A DNA stretch of 64,000 bases from Dryocosmus kuriphilus (lineage: Eukaryota > Arthropoda > Insecta > Hymenoptera > Cynipidae). Each line of letters opens with the position of its first letter. The stretch's first letter is position 1. The DNA lies in NCBI GenBank assembly GCA_038277395.1, contig CM076191.1, positions 92,810,822 through 92,874,821 on the forward strand, in the 5' to 3' direction. The notes under the pieces were generated by a model. It was not told where the DNA came from. It made no database searches and saw only the letters and a program-made list of their open reading frames with translations. Both the position numbers and the translations under genes were made by a program. Shown piece by piece: positions 46,299 to 57,699 of this stretch.

Positions 46299-47412
46299 AA
46301 ATCTGCCCGCTTCGCGCAAAGTATGAGCACGCCTAGAACGCGCGTCTGTTGGCACTTGTGCTTCGCGCTCGATACGTTATTTACGGCACTCGGGCTTCGC
46401 GCTGGATAGCTTATTTACCTCGCGCTACGCGCTCGGTGTTTATGGATCGTATCAACCTTTACATTAAAAATTAGAGAAGAAATTATTTTACTTAAAGCTC
46501 TATCGCCCTTAAGGAATACACTCTCATCATTCCCTCTCTCTTTCCAAGGTGAACAATTCTGCTTTTTAATAATTTCTCATATCTTGCATAGTTTTGCTGA
46601 AAAGTGGTTTTCTTTATATTTCATAAAATACTTCACGAATAACTCAAAAACTACGCGTCTGTTCAAAAAAAAAAATGATAGAGAGCAAATTTGTAGACCT
46701 TTTTGAGGTAAACAGCTTTGTATATTATCATTTCTTTTGTTTCTTGCATATTTTGGCGGGAAATTTGAATTTTTGATTTTTTAATAGCGTTTTCTCGATT
46801 AAAACCGAAACCGCGCATTTTGTCAAAAAATAGTTAAATCAAATATTGTAGATCTTTTTGAGTTAAACAATTTTGTTTATTATCAATTTTTTCTTATCTG
46901 AAATATTTTGTCGGAAAACCACAGTTTTTTATGTTTAATAACATTTTTTCGATTAAAACAAAAAACGTACACTTTATCAAAAAACGATTAAGACAAAATT
47001 TGTAGATTTTTTTAAGATAAACAATTTTGGTTATATAAATATTTTCTGTACCTCGCATAGTTTAGCCGGAAAATGGATTTTTTGATCTTGTGTAAACCGT
47101 TTTTGATGGATAAAACCATAACCGTTGGTCAAAAGTGGCCGGTTAACGAATTCTTTTACACTTTAAAGAAGTGTTCCAAAGCGCAACCCAATACGATTAA
47201 TTCCTCGAAAGTTATCGTGTTCACAGACTACTACGACAAAGCCGACAGCAACGACAACGACGACAACAACGGCGACGACAACGACAGACAGACACCAACG
47301 TAAAACATGTTTTTTCGGATTCAGGGGGTCATGAAACGTCGACATTTCATGAAATCCGCGAAAGTCAGTTTTCAGATAAAACTAATACCTTCTCATTGAG
47401 ATGAGAATGTAA
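46299..47412 (-). mobile_element. Element A copy, full length
   Basis: Read on the - strand it starts TTACATTCTCATCTCAATG (47412) and has the ATTTCATGAAATG block, a GTC/GTT tract (47225-47290), the CTAATCG-like block and three internal repeats. It closes with GC palindromes and GCGCGAAGCGGGCAGATTTTT at 46299-46320. About 1.1 kb. Best copy for defining both ends. Confidence 0.8.
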
Positions 47413-49729
47413 AAATATAAGTCAGAACCTTTAAAAAAGAGTTGATTTCTGTCTGAACCTTGCTCTCGCGAGGGTTTCTGCGAAGAGAAGAGAAGCTGTT
47501 AACATATAATAAATACCGAAATAGCCATGTAAAGTGCAGTCGAAACTGCAACGTTACAGCATTTGTCTGTGACTTTGCACTTACATTCTGCTGCCATATT
47601 GCGACTTGGCATAAATTTCACATTCGGATGAAAAATTAAATTTGCGATTTTAAACTTTTTTTATGTTTATTTACAATTACAACGAATGACTGGTGAAAAC
47701 AATTGTAACGTGTAATTCTCAATAATGTGAGTAAATAGTTTTGTCCTTTAGACGATTGGTGGCTAATGCGCTGTTTGTAATTCGACTATTTTTCTTACCT
47801 GGTTGGAACTAAAAATTACGCCAGACTAATGATACAAGGATCAGTAGCGCTTAACCTCAATAAACCTCTTAAATAAAATCCTGTTTCTGTTATTTTGTAC
47901 TTTAATCCTACAGGCTTACCAAATTCGAGTTTTTCTAAAACAATTATTATAAAAAATATCATGGCCTCATGCGAGAGAGGCAATTTCACTCCTGTGATGC
48001 TTGTGAAATCGCTTTTCCCTCTCCCTTCTTTTATAATGTACTATATCCTGATAAAAGCTTGAGGTCTACAATCAGAAAAGGTATAAATAATGAAATTCAA
48101 TGGTTGAGGATAATTTTAGAATTATCATAAATATTAATGATTGAATTATAGACTTGTCTTGTATTTTCTTAATTGACCTTGAATTATAGTAATATTAAAA
48201 TTAATAATTAAATTGTATTATATTCATTATTAACTTATAGTTGCTTATATTCTGTTGTAAAGAACAACGAAAATTTGGAGAAGACAAATCACGTAGTAGC
48301 GTACAAATAAGGTAAGTTTTGCATATCCTATACTCGCTTTATAATAGTATTATTACTTGCATTCACAAAATCAGCACCGAGCCGCTGATCAATTTGTGAA
48401 GAATCTCTATTAATCAAATACGATTTGGGGCTTTTCAGTTGTTCATTATTCACTTAGCTTATACAGTATTTTTTATCCAGGAAAAAATATAAAGAATTTA
48501 AATTAGTAACTAGGAAATTATGGTTTTAAATATTTTGAAGAATAAGTTTAAATTTTACATTTAGTCCTATCATTAGCCTGTAAATAACTAGATCTGTTCC
48601 CTAGCGCATTCTACACAAAAGTTTTACGAGTAAAAATTGAGGTGTGGAAATTCCGTCTCAAACTAAAAGAAAGAGGTTTCTAGCTAGAAAAGTTCTTAAG
48701 TTATGGCCTGTTAAAGTATGTCGTTCTTTTTCGATTGTTTGACAAAAAATTATACATCTAACATTTTTTTAAAATACTGAATCTCCAGATGACCCTACGT
48801 AAAAGAAATTCAGTAATGAGTGAAAATATACATAGTTTCCTGAAACCTTGAAAAAAAAAAAACATCCTAGCTCAATTAGATTCAGAGACATAGTTTCCTG
48901 AAGTAGCCCGTTTTCAAAGCATTTTCTACTGCAACTTGTAAAAGTGAAGATTTTTGAAAGAGCCCATCTCTGAAGCATTCTACGCCAAACGTTCACACTT
49001 AAAAATTCAACTTGTACCATATTTACCCCCAAATATACCGTATCAATCCCTGTTATCGATACCTACAATAATAAGTTATAGTTGAAGACAAAAATATTTT
49101 AGGTGTGATAATAAAGAAGGTACGGACACCAGAAACTACACAATTTTTTCTAATTTTCGCTGAAACTGCTAAAAATGCAAATTTAATTTAAATTTCAGGC
49201 ATTGGCGACTGAAAATAATTTGTATGTCCTTGTAAATAGAAACTTATTTATTAAAATCTTTCTCATCCCTTTTGTTTAATATTAAGATCATGTTTCTTTA
49301 ATTTTCAACTTTTTTCGGGTGAACTCAGTTTCTCATCATCAGGCACGGACTGCATCAAGTGCCTAATGAGTTAAAGATGTTAAAAATTTATGGCGCTGTT
49401 TCTAACTTCTTGCGGTAGTGTACTGTCGAGATTCGAATTCTCCCCCCATAGAGTTTCAGTCGCCTACTTCCTGATAGTCTAGGACGTTTCTTATGATTCG
49501 AAAAGTGTTTATTAAAACCGGGTCAAAGCTGTTGGCGGTAGTCTACTGACTCCCAGGTGTTAAGATGTTTAACGCCTCTTGCATGCATATTTTTTGTAGA
49601 TGCAATATTAATAAGATGAGTAGATGCATGTTTCACATTCCTCCAAATTTATTCTACTTCATACATTAGTTCGATACAGAGTGATGTCCTACGATGTACC
49701 AACCTACTAAAATCACTGAAAATATTTAT
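47413..49729. other. AT-rich intergenic DNA
   Basis: No supported gene, repeat array or RNA. Short ORFs appear to be chance. Confidence 0.5.
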
Positions 49730-50531
49730 AAAGACGCCACTAACTTCGGAAGTGTGTTGATCAATCGATATCGGAAAAATCAGGGATTCGCCTACTTTAA
49801 TTTGTCGTCTTTTCATTTGAGCATTATTTAAAAAAAATAGTTTCTTATAAACAGACGCTCACAAGCATAAACACTGGAAACTCTCTCATCCCCTCTAAAA
49901 TGAAAATACATTTTTACAAACCTACAAAGCTATTCATGCAGTCCCAATGCTCAATTATAATACCCTTTATTGACGAAAATAGCAAATTAATTTAAAAAAT
50001 ATAGGGACAAAATTGAAATTGGCTTAGAATTTTTATGGGGAAAGTGATAACGAATTCTACAATCGTCCACTAAAGACCTGATTTTTCAGTGATTAGTACA
50101 TTTATTATCAGCAAAAGGTTGTTCGGATGGATTTTCGGAGGATTCCATGCCATATTTTTTGCACTTTATTAGTAGGGCTATAGGAGCACGACTCCACATT
50201 GATTGACCGAGCAGGTTCTTTTCCATGCTAAGCTACTTTCAGTCTGTATTACCCTCCGTCGGTAATGCAGATTCTCATCCATCATTATGTCGACATGGAG
50301 TTACCTAGCGAGTATTTGGAAAAACTGATGGCGCCACTGAACTCTTCTACTTTAGTACAGAGGTCATGCTGCATGGAAGGCTTCTGCTAAATTACTTTCA
50401 GTCGGTATGACCCTCATTCGATACTCCAGATTCTTACACAGAGCTCAAATCATGTCCACATTGTCGGGATCTACTTTACCGACCGTGGATTCAGTACTAT
50501 AGATCTACACCATTGATCGATACTTATTTGG
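49730..50531. repeat. Left terminal inverted repeat
   Basis: Shares with the right end, in inverse order, AGACGCC, GCATTATTT, CAAACCTACAAA, GAGCAGGTTCTTTTCCATGC, AGTAGAAGAGTTCAGTGGCG (inverse), ATGACCTC and ATTGATCGATA. Identity is high in the inner half and lower towards the end. Confidence 0.85.
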
Positions 50532-50725
50532 CATGACAGTGATCTACCGTGCTGTCCAAGTTCAACATTAAAAAAAAAAATAACTTACAGTAATGTTATG
50601 TCTAATCTTAAAGTAATATTAACCTAAAAATAACCTAAATTAAAAGTTAAAACTAACAGGGATAGGAAATTATGAATTAATACACAAAAACTTTTCCATT
50701 TATTAATATTTATTTAGAGGAAATC

Positions 50726-51318
50726 TTAACCTAGTATTACAAAGTGTTGACATTCACTATAAAAATCGTTAAATGTATAAATATCTACTTCATCTTCACT
50801 TGTAGGATTATTATTCGTTGTTACTACTATTGTAGATAGATCTAGCGGATTCAGAATCCAATTTCTTAATAATATAGCATTATTAACTGCATAATTTGTA
50901 GCGTATTGAGAGTGATGAGTACATAAAGACAATGGTGATGAGTTTAATTTAAGCTTTTTAATGAAGGAAAAGAAAACTCGTCCAGACTTTGTACATTAGG
51001 TACATATTTTTCTAGCCACCTTTGCTTCTCTAAACCTTTCACGTAACCCATATGTGCACCTGCCAGTATTTCTTGAAGTATAGATCTTACTTCTTCATAG
51101 TGTACGTCACCAGCATTCCAGTTGATTCCATGGTGGTTACGTGTTAGCCAGAGATTTTTCCTCTTTTACCTTCCAGGTAGTAAACTCCAGCTGCAAGGAG
51201 GTTCGAAGAGAAAGACCAGTGGCTGGGCTTCTTTTTCGAGAGGTCGCATGGCCAACTACTTGAAGACGAAGTCGTTGTAGGGTCTCCTGAAGCCTTGAAC
51301 ATCCGCAACGAAGTCCAT
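50726..51318 (-). pseudogene. Companion gene of capsid element, unknown enzyme
   Basis: An ATG at 51318 opens MDFVADVQGFRRPYNDFVFK, then an in-frame TAG, then LAMRPLEKEAQPLVFLFEPP, WLTRNHHGINWNAGDVHYEE (51150-51090), GYVKGLEKQRWLEKY (51045-51005) and, after a frameshift near 50955, a C-terminal part with Cys and His (LCTHHSQYATNYAVNNAILLRNW). The Asp-x-Gln-Gly-Phe start and later acidic residues suggest an RNase H-fold nuclease. I know similar proteins beside capsid-like genes in insect Polinton-like elements, but this is from memory and unsearched. It follows the capsid gene by about 100 bases. Confidence 0.5.
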
Positions 51319-51419
51319 CTTATCAGGAACTGATTTATCTATCCAAAGGCAGGTCTCTTATACGCTCATATCCCCACCACGTTGCATTACTCTCTCCACT
51401 TCACAATACGATCACTATC

Positions 51420-51955
51420 TTACATTAGTTTCTTTACTCCACCACTGATTGGCTGATACTGAACAATGCGGTCATGTGTAATGAGGCAATAGGCCGCTGT
51501 GTTAGCTGGGAAGTTAGCGCTGGATTCAAATTCTAAATATACATCTACTGATGTTTTTTTTTGAAAACTCATTTTGTTTTGAGCATTCAATAACCATGAG
51601 TGGGGCATATTGCTTAAAAGCACTCTTCTTTAGCAGAGGTTCTGGATCTTTTCCATAATATGAAGCTTGAAAATTAGCATACATTTCAAACATTAAAGCA
51701 AACTGATTTTGTTCAAAGTTTAGATTTAAATTACCATACCGGTAGTATTGAGAATTTAAGAAGAGTTTAACGTTTTTAATGTAACAGTGGTCGAAGAAAT
51801 TAGCATTTTGCTTTCGTTGATCTCTCCGATCTGTTTGGAAGCCAAGTATGACGTATCGTTGCTTCTCTAATTGCGTTGAAGTCTTCACCTGCCATAGATT
51901 TTTTTTAGTGTCTGAAAGTAGAGAATATTCATACATTTCCCAGGATCTGGGAGTC
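51420..51955 (-). pseudogene. Capsid-like gene, C-terminal half
   Basis: The frame reads SWEMYEYSLLS (about 51940), then ILGFQTDRRDQRKQNANFFD, LNLNFEQNQFALMFEMYANF, YAPLMVIECSKQNE and, after a frameshift in a poly-A at about 51560, VDVYLEFESSANFPANTAAY and ISGGVKKLM. This is the second half of the F54H12.2-like double-jelly-roll major capsid family linked to Polintons. The gene's N-terminal half lies at 55923-56565; a Penelope-like insertion with a mariner separates the two, and about 60 residues between them are missing. Described only; not functional. Confidence 0.6.
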
Positions 51956-51985
51956 TGTGCGTGATCTTGTTAATACAAGTTCATG

Positions 51986-52565
51986 TTTTATATAATTTCA
52001 TTGATAAGAATGATGATTATTTTCGACATACGCTCATATAAATAATTTTTATTAAAAATAAAAGCGGAGTTACATTCTAATCCAACGTTTCGACACTAGC
52101 GTGGTGTCTTTATCAAGACTGTAAAAATTACATAGTGTTTTGTATTTTTAAATTACACTAAGCAGAAAAAAGAAGTAAAATGACAAGTAAGTTTTTAAAA
52201 TACCTGAATTTTGTAGATTAGACAACATTTTTAACGATGAGATGAAACATAAAGCTTGAGAGGTTATAAAAGTGTCGTGTTAAAAGTCAATGTAAAATCC
52301 TTGGTTATTAATTATGGTGTTTTTATAACCTCTTACCAGATGGAGAAAGCAGAGGTTAAATTGGAAAACGTATTTTTTTTTTTTTTTCATTTTTAAACAC
52401 ATTGTACAAACAACATACAAACGACGAACAAAAACACGCAGTAAGATAAAGCTCCATCCTCTGAAAGGCCTATGCCAATACTGACACAAACTAAAGCTGA
52501 AGGATACGACATGAAGTACATCGAAATAAAAGTCGAATCTCCCAGTGAAAAAAATTACTACAATG
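51986..52565 (-). repeat. Penelope pLTR-like repeat, left
   Basis: Direct copy of 54993-55566, sharing CCAACGTTTCGACACTAGC, GGTGTCTTTATCAAG and AGATGGAGAAAGCAGAGGTT. On the - strand it holds GACAC/GTGTC followed by GAAAC, a possible degenerate hammerhead, but the upstream core reads CTTGATAAA rather than CTGANGA. Confidence 0.85.
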
Positions 52566-53492
52566 AAACAAAGAGATTTGCTCATGTGCTAAAATTGTAA
52601 TATTATTAAATCCACTTGTTTTTAACCAATAAGCCATTTGACCATTTACATAAGATTTGTTAGACCATCTCTTGACAATATCATTCACCTTAGATTCAGT
52701 TGAAGGAACTAAAGATGTGTTTGTCTTTTTGTCAAGAGATGTGTTTTTTAATAAAATTTCAATGCTAGTATTATAATCAGATCTATTTACAACTGTAGTG
52801 ACATTGCCTTTATCGGCTTTCAAGAACATTAAATCCGTACTTTTATTCTGAAAATCAGTTATTTTTTTACTTAGATTCGAGTTTGTAAATTTGTTGTTAT
52901 CAATATGAATTACTATTAATTTTGTTACATTTTTTCGTATCGTTTGTTTATTATTATTATCTAGAGATTGAATACAATTTTCAACAGAAGCTAAAATGTT
53001 GTTGTTAGGAATTTTCCCAGAACTATAAGGTATTCCAAACTTGTTGTCCAAAGCGATACTCTTTGCGATATCCAAAGGAATTTCTTTATTTGATATATTT
53101 TTAAACCAATTATTTATTCTAATATTATTAATATTTTCAAATTTTGAATCAATTTTTCTCTTTTGGAATTCAAACTTTTTGATATTAGAATCTCTTTTCT
53201 TATATTTTAGATTGTTCAATGTTGATTCCTGAGATTGGAAAAAGTTTTGCAATGAGAGTTCATTAATTGTTCTGTACAAACGATGTTTTAAAAATAATGT
53301 ATATCTAGCTAAGTACGCAATGTTATCAATTGTATTTTTGATTTCATAGCTTAAGATATGTTTTTGAAAAAATCTTTTGGCATTTTGAAATTGAGAATAA
53401 ACTTTATAATTACAATTATGTAATTTAAATTTGCTCGTAGAATTAATAATGTGTGTAGGAATGATATATTCTTTCCTAAATTTGATTAACAA
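52491..53492 (-). pseudogene. Penelope-like N-terminal region, internally deleted
   Basis: An open frame of 333 codons. The N-terminal part is Lys/Asn-rich; near residue 225 it has FLKADKGNVTTVVNRSDY, the conserved motif just ahead of the reverse transcriptase in Penelope-like elements. It then skips the whole RT and joins (near 52600) to NITILAHEQIS, a motif that also occurs in the GIY-YIG segment at 55595-55945. A second jump leads into the pLTR sequence. The open frame is therefore a deletion product and cannot make RT. Confidence 0.7.
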
Positions 53493-53577
53493 AGTGTGTT
53501 GTTGCTTAAGAATAACAAGTCTCCTCGAATTCGTGGTCCACTCACCTTTGTCCGATCTTGGTTGCTCTCCATACTTA

Positions 53578-54869
53578 CGAGGGCTGTTTGATAAGTCAGT
53601 GACTGTTGAATTGAAAACTTTTTTTTCGGCAAATAACCATTTTATTTCTCAACGTAATCTCCTTTTAGCTCGATACATTTAGTCCCGCGTTTTTCCATTT
53701 TTTTATTCCTTCCAAATAATAGGTTTTATCAAGGTCCTCAAAATAGGCGTTTGTTTCGGTGATGGCGTCTTCATTCGACACAAATCTCTTACCGCCCAGC
53801 CATTTCTTCAGGTTTGGAAACAGGAAATAGTCGAAGGGGGCTAAATCTGGAGAATATGCTGGATGAGTTAGCAGTTCATAGCCCAATTCATGGATTTTTC
53901 CCATCGCGACTACACACGTGTGCACCCGTGCATTGTTCTGATGGAACAGCACCTTTTTCTTCGACAAATGCGGTCTTTTTTGCTTCAAATCAATATCGAA
54001 TCTGTCCAAAAGCTCTGAATAATATTGGCCGTTGATCGTTTTATCCTTCTGAAGGTAATCGATGTGAATGATACCGCATGCATCCCAAAAAACTGTGGCC
54101 ATGACCTCGTTGGCCGACAGACCCATCTTGGCTTTCTTTGGTGCACGTTCACCGGGAGAAACCCACTGTTTTGATTGTTCCTTGGTCTCTGGTGTGTTGT
54201 GATGGATCCATGTTTCGTCCACGGTTACGAAACGGCGCAAAAACTCGTTCGGATTGCGGCTGAACATCGCCAAACACTCCTTTGAAGTGGTCACACGATT
54301 GCGCTTATGCTCGATTGTGAGCAATCGCGGCACCCATCTCGCGGATAGTTTTTTCATGTCCAAATATTCATGTAAAATGTGATGTACCCGCTCAGTTGAG
54401 ATGCCTACAGCCTCAGACACTTCACGCACTTTCATTCTCCTATCGTTCAATATCATTCCATGGATTTTATCGACGATTTCTGGCGTAATGATCTCTTTTG
54501 GGCAACCTGAACGCTTGGCGTCACTTGTGCTGGTACGACCAAAACGAAACTCAGTAAACCACTTCTTAACCATTGAAATTGATGGTGCAGTGTTCCCATA
54601 GTACTTATCAAGCCTTTCCTTGGTTTCAGTGATGGTTTTCTTACGCAAAAAATAATGCTTAATCAGCACACGAATCTCCCTTTCTTCCATTTTCGTTAAA
54701 ATTTACGAGATTCTCTGCTTTCAATGGCTGTCAAACACAAACTAAATGACCCAGCTTGCTTAAAATTTAACAGTAGTCTATTCATAGATGGCGTTGACGG
54801 GTGCAGTTTTGAATTTAAAGTTACTGCGCGGGAAATTCAAAAGGTCACTGACTTATCAAACAGCCCTCG
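53578..54869 (-). mobile_element. Full-length mariner, 1292 bp
   Basis: Both ends carry the same inverted terminal repeat starting CGAGGGCTGTTTGATAAGTC, perfect for 26 bases. They are flanked by TA on each side (53576-53577 and 54870-54871), the target duplication of mariner elements. The single gene is on the - strand. It is inserted between the pLTR and the first ORF of the second Penelope copy, so it is the most recent insertion of this nest. Confidence 0.95.
53665..54690 (-). CDS. Mariner transposase, open but active-site altered
   Basis: A 341-residue transposase, the normal mariner length, open from ATG to stop. It would bind the terminal repeats and cut and paste the element. Domains: two N-terminal helix-turn-helix modules (residues about 1-115, including VREVSEAVGISTERVHHIL), the linker WVPRLLT (119-125), and the DD34D catalytic core. 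The first Asp is D158 (FVTVDETW) and the third is D287 (SPDLAPFDYF). The second position reads HQNNARVH: residue 252 is Asn where Asp is expected, a GAC to AAC change. The 34-residue spacing to D287 confirms the position. A transposase with this change should bind DNA but not cut it. No stops or frameshifts otherwise, so the copy is young. Confidence 0.92.
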   Translation of the reverse strand: MEEREIRVLIKHYFLRKKTITETKERLDKYYGNTAPSISMVKKWFTEFRFGRTSTSDAKRSGCPKEIITPEIVDKIHGMILNDRRMKVREVSEAVGISTERVHHILHEYLDMKKLSARWVPRLLTIEHKRNRVTTSKECLAMFSRNPNEFLRRFVTVDETWIHHNTPETKEQSKQWVSPGERAPKKAKMGLSANEVMATVFWDACGIIHIDYLQKDKTINGQYYSELLDRFDIDLKQKRPHLSKKKVLFHQNNARVHTCVVAMGKIHELGYELLTHPAYSPDLAPFDYFLFPNLKKWLGGKRFVSNEDAITETNAYFEDLDKTYYLEGIKKWKNAGLNVSS

Positions 54870-54992
54870 TATTTATGTAAAATATGTCCAAAGTATCCCA
54901 TGATTCCCGTACATGACAGACCAATATTATATAAGACGAATTAAGACAATATGTTGTCCTGATATCAACTTTCTTCGAACGTGTGTTAGTTA

Positions 54993-55566
54993 TATATAAT
55001 CTCATTGATAAGAATGATGATTATTTGGTCATACGTTCATATAAATAACTTTTATTAAAAATAAGAGCGAAGTTACATTCTAATCCAACGTTTCGACACT
55101 AGCTTGGTGTCTTTATCAAGGCTGTAAAAATTACATAATGTTTTGTATTTGTAAATTACACTTAACAGAAAAAAGAAGTAAAATGACAAATAAAAGTTTT
55201 TAAAATACCTGAATTTTGTAGATTAGACAAAATTTTTAACAATGAGATGAAACATAAAGCTTGAGAAGTTATAAAATTGTCGTGTTAAAAGTCAATATAA
55301 AATCCATGGTTATAAATTATGGTGTTTTTCTAACCTCTTCCCAGATGGAGAAAGCAGAGGTTAAATTGGACAACGCTTTCTTTCATTTTTAAACACCTCA
55401 TTGTGCAAACAACATACAAACGACGAACAAAAACACGCAGTAAGACAAAGTTCCGTCCTCTGAAAGGCCTATGCCAATACTGACACAAACTAAAGCTGAA
55501 GCATACGACATGAAGTACATCGAAATAAAAGTCGAATCTCTCAGTGAAAATTACTACAATGAAACG
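54993..55566 (-). repeat. Penelope pLTR-like repeat, right
   Basis: About 90% identical by eye to 51986-52565 and in the same orientation. It carries the same GACAC/GTGTC-GAAAC segment. It lacks the T-run present near 52373-52388 in the left copy. Confidence 0.85.
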
Positions 55567-55594
55567 TAGACACCTTTTGGGCGTTGCAAGAAGC

Positions 55595-55945
55595 TTAAAT
55601 TTCAAAGCAGGAAAAAATCTTCTTTAAAATATAATGGTAATAATTATTAATATTCCATCTTTCGGATTGTAAATTGACACAACTGTCAGAATATTTGTTT
55701 ATAAAAATTGATTCAAGAAATTTACGTTTGTAAGAGATTTGTTCATGTGCTAAAATTTTTATATTATTAAAATTAAAATCAAAGAAATGGTTGTGAGTCC
55801 ATGCATGTTGTGAAAAACCAGTTTTATTATTGCCAATCTCACAATCTCTCTTGTGTTCCGCTATTCTTAGCATTAATCTCCTACCTGTTTCTCCAATATA
55901 TATTTTATCACACATTGAAAATTTAATCAAATAAACTGATAGATT
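55595..55945 (-). pseudogene. Penelope-like GIY-YIG endonuclease, 5'-truncated
   Basis: CDKIYIGETGRRLMLRIAEH followed by HAWTHNHFFDF and ILAHEQISYKRKFLESIFIN, ending at a natural stop. These are the GIY-YIG nuclease motifs (Tyr-Ile-Gly, Arg, His, and a Glu on the last helix) of Penelope-like retroelements, which nick the target for reverse transcription. The segment is open but lacks its RT. The ORF extends beyond 55945 into capsid gene sequence by chance. Confidence 0.75.
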
Positions 55946-56565
55946 GATAATCTTGAGAAAATTCAAGCATCCTTCTGTGTGGTATTGTTACATCAATGTA
56001 TCCCTCCTCATTGGTAAAACTTCCTGTTCCTTTGGGGATGCCTAGCCATCCTGTATTCTCCATAAGATAACTTTGTCCAGGAGTGAGAGATACGTATCCT
56101 TTGGTGCTCGTGAGACCGTCATTTTTGCAACGATCAATCTCAATAACATTGGTTTCATGGCGAACTTCGTCAAACAGAAAGCAGATTGTATTGCTCACTA
56201 ACGTTGTGGCAGTAATATTTCTGGCTACATCATCATCCCTTGTCATTCTTCCGTACACGTGCAGTGAACTCTTACTGAGCAGTATACACAAATTTTGATG
56301 CTGGACAGTGATTCGAATTTCATCACTGTCATCATTTGTCATTCTGGCAATCACATTGACCACGTCAAGCCAACCTGCATTCTCAATTAAATCAAGTTGA
56401 TTAGGAGTTAGTGAAATGTAATTCTTCATAGTACTGATACGGCTGACACTTTTGCATTGGTCAATCTCAATACCATTGAGTTCATAGCGAATTTCATCAA
56501 ATAGAAAGCAGATGGCATTACCAACCAAATTTGTATTTCTTTTAGCTGCAGTACCTAATTAGAAT
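55923..56565 (-). pseudogene. Capsid-like gene, N-terminal half with internal duplication
   Basis: The frame holds two copies of the same segment. Copy 1 reads NAICFLFDEIRYELNGIEID, ISLTPNQLDLIENAGWL; copy 2 reads NTICFLFDEVRHETNVIEID, VSLTPGQSYLMENTGWLG, then a beta-strand-like VTIPHRRMLEFSQDY. Between them is SSLHVYGRMTRDDD, which belongs upstream of copy 2. The segment is the first jelly roll of the F54H12.2-like capsid family associated with Polintons. Copy 1 is therefore an extra, diverged N-terminal segment. Downstream the gene is cut by the Penelope insertion at about 55945 and continues at 51955. Confidence 0.6.
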
Positions 56566-56713
56566 CTAATCTAAATAGAAGAGAGACAACCTAGATCATT
56601 AGAAACAACTACTTCCGCTTTAGCTTAGTTGTTCTAGTATCTTTATTTTCGAAAGAAGGACCTGCAGTTTTAGAATGATCTGGAGCTATGGATGGACCTG
56701 GAATTTGGTAATC

Positions 56714-57026
56714 TCAAGTTGAGGATATTGGAGGCGAAAAAATAGATCCACGGACGGAAGTAGTTCTTTCCAATAATGAATGTTTTCTGTTCTTCTTCTT
56801 CTTCAGGTTCGGGCTAACTGATGGACTAATGGACCAAGATGATGGATGTGAAGGTGGTTGATGGATCGGGAAAAGTAAAGGCGTTCCTTTTTCGATCGTT
56901 TCAAAAATTTGTGTCCACGGTGGTGTTAAAGGTGTTGGTATATATGCTGTGATCAGATTGCTTCCTATTGCACTGTCAGCTTTCAGGTACCCAGGTGAAA
57001 ACGAATCGTACTTCTTGTCCATTGGA
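56714..57026 (-). CDS. Hypothetical exon in capsid element
   Basis: An open frame that follows a good acceptor (TTATTACCTTACAG/ATTCC) at about 57027 and starts MDKKYDSFSPGYLKADSAIG, ending in a Pro/Ser- and Lys-rich tail at TGA near 56714. No family recognised. It lies upstream of the capsid-like gene on the same strand; a small accessory or minor structural protein is possible. Confidence 0.35.
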
Positions 57027-57059
57027 ATCTGTAAGGTAATAAAATTATGTTTATACATG

Positions 57060-57507
57060 TTAGAAGTCTTCATTATCGACTGATGATAAACCTGAAGTAC
57101 CGATGGGTACATTAAAATCTGATGTATACCGGTAAAAGGTAATAGAAGCATAAAAACGTTTAATTCCTGCTTGAAGAACTGCTTTCTTCAAAGCTTCAAT
57201 TTCAGCTGGTACCGTACGTCTAGCACATTGAATTTCGTATGATATCTGTAACAAAGTATTTTGAAACATATTAAACATATAGATTAGAAAAATCTGAATG
57301 AAAGTGAGATGAAGAGGATGTGATTTATCGACAAGCAGGTAGGTAGTCTCGAGAAACAGAGGCAGAGAGAGTGAGAAGTAATATAAACATGCAACGTCGA
57401 GTGGCACACTGACAAGTGAATAGAGGAAAGAGAAAGTTTAAAAGTATAAAAGACTTTACCTCGTATGCTCGACGTTGGAACTCCAACTGCACTACCTTCA
57501 ATGACAA
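57060..57507 (-). CDS. Hypothetical two-exon gene in capsid element
   Basis: A first segment ending VVQLEFQRRAYE has a donor GAG/GTAAAG near 57461, and a second begins after TTTGTTACAG near 57247 with ISYEIQCARRTVPAEIEALK and ends at a stop near 57060. The joined frame stays open for about 75 codons, but no ATG is visible in frame at the start. Function unknown. Confidence 0.3.
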
Positions 57508-57699
57508 AGTATCAAGGTCATGAGTGAATTATGGCAGTTGAAGGTCTATCAGTCTCCCTCGCCTTCGTGGGTCTCTCTGTGTGTCAGCAGTTTCGTTAAT
57601 TTTTGTAAGATACGCGTCTCTGAGATATTTCATATTGAGAAACATTTCAAACCTTGCATAGAAACTTCACCCAGTTTGCAAACTAAATACTGTCATACC

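Larger units (their letters stand above)
51986..55945 (-). mobile_element. Tandem Penelope-like retroelements
   Basis: Reading right to left: the C-terminal GIY-YIG part of one copy (55945-55595), a 570-bp pLTR-like repeat (55566-54993), a mariner, the N-terminal part of a second copy (53492-52590), and a second pLTR-like repeat (52565-51986). This head-to-tail partial tandem is typical of Penelope-like elements. It sits inside the capsid-like gene. Confidence 0.75.

Noticed and set aside
51986..52565. Active hammerhead ribozyme in the Penelope pLTR
   Set aside because: Stem II and GAAA are present, but the core reads CTTGATAAA and no clear stem III partner was found; kept only as a possible decayed motif.
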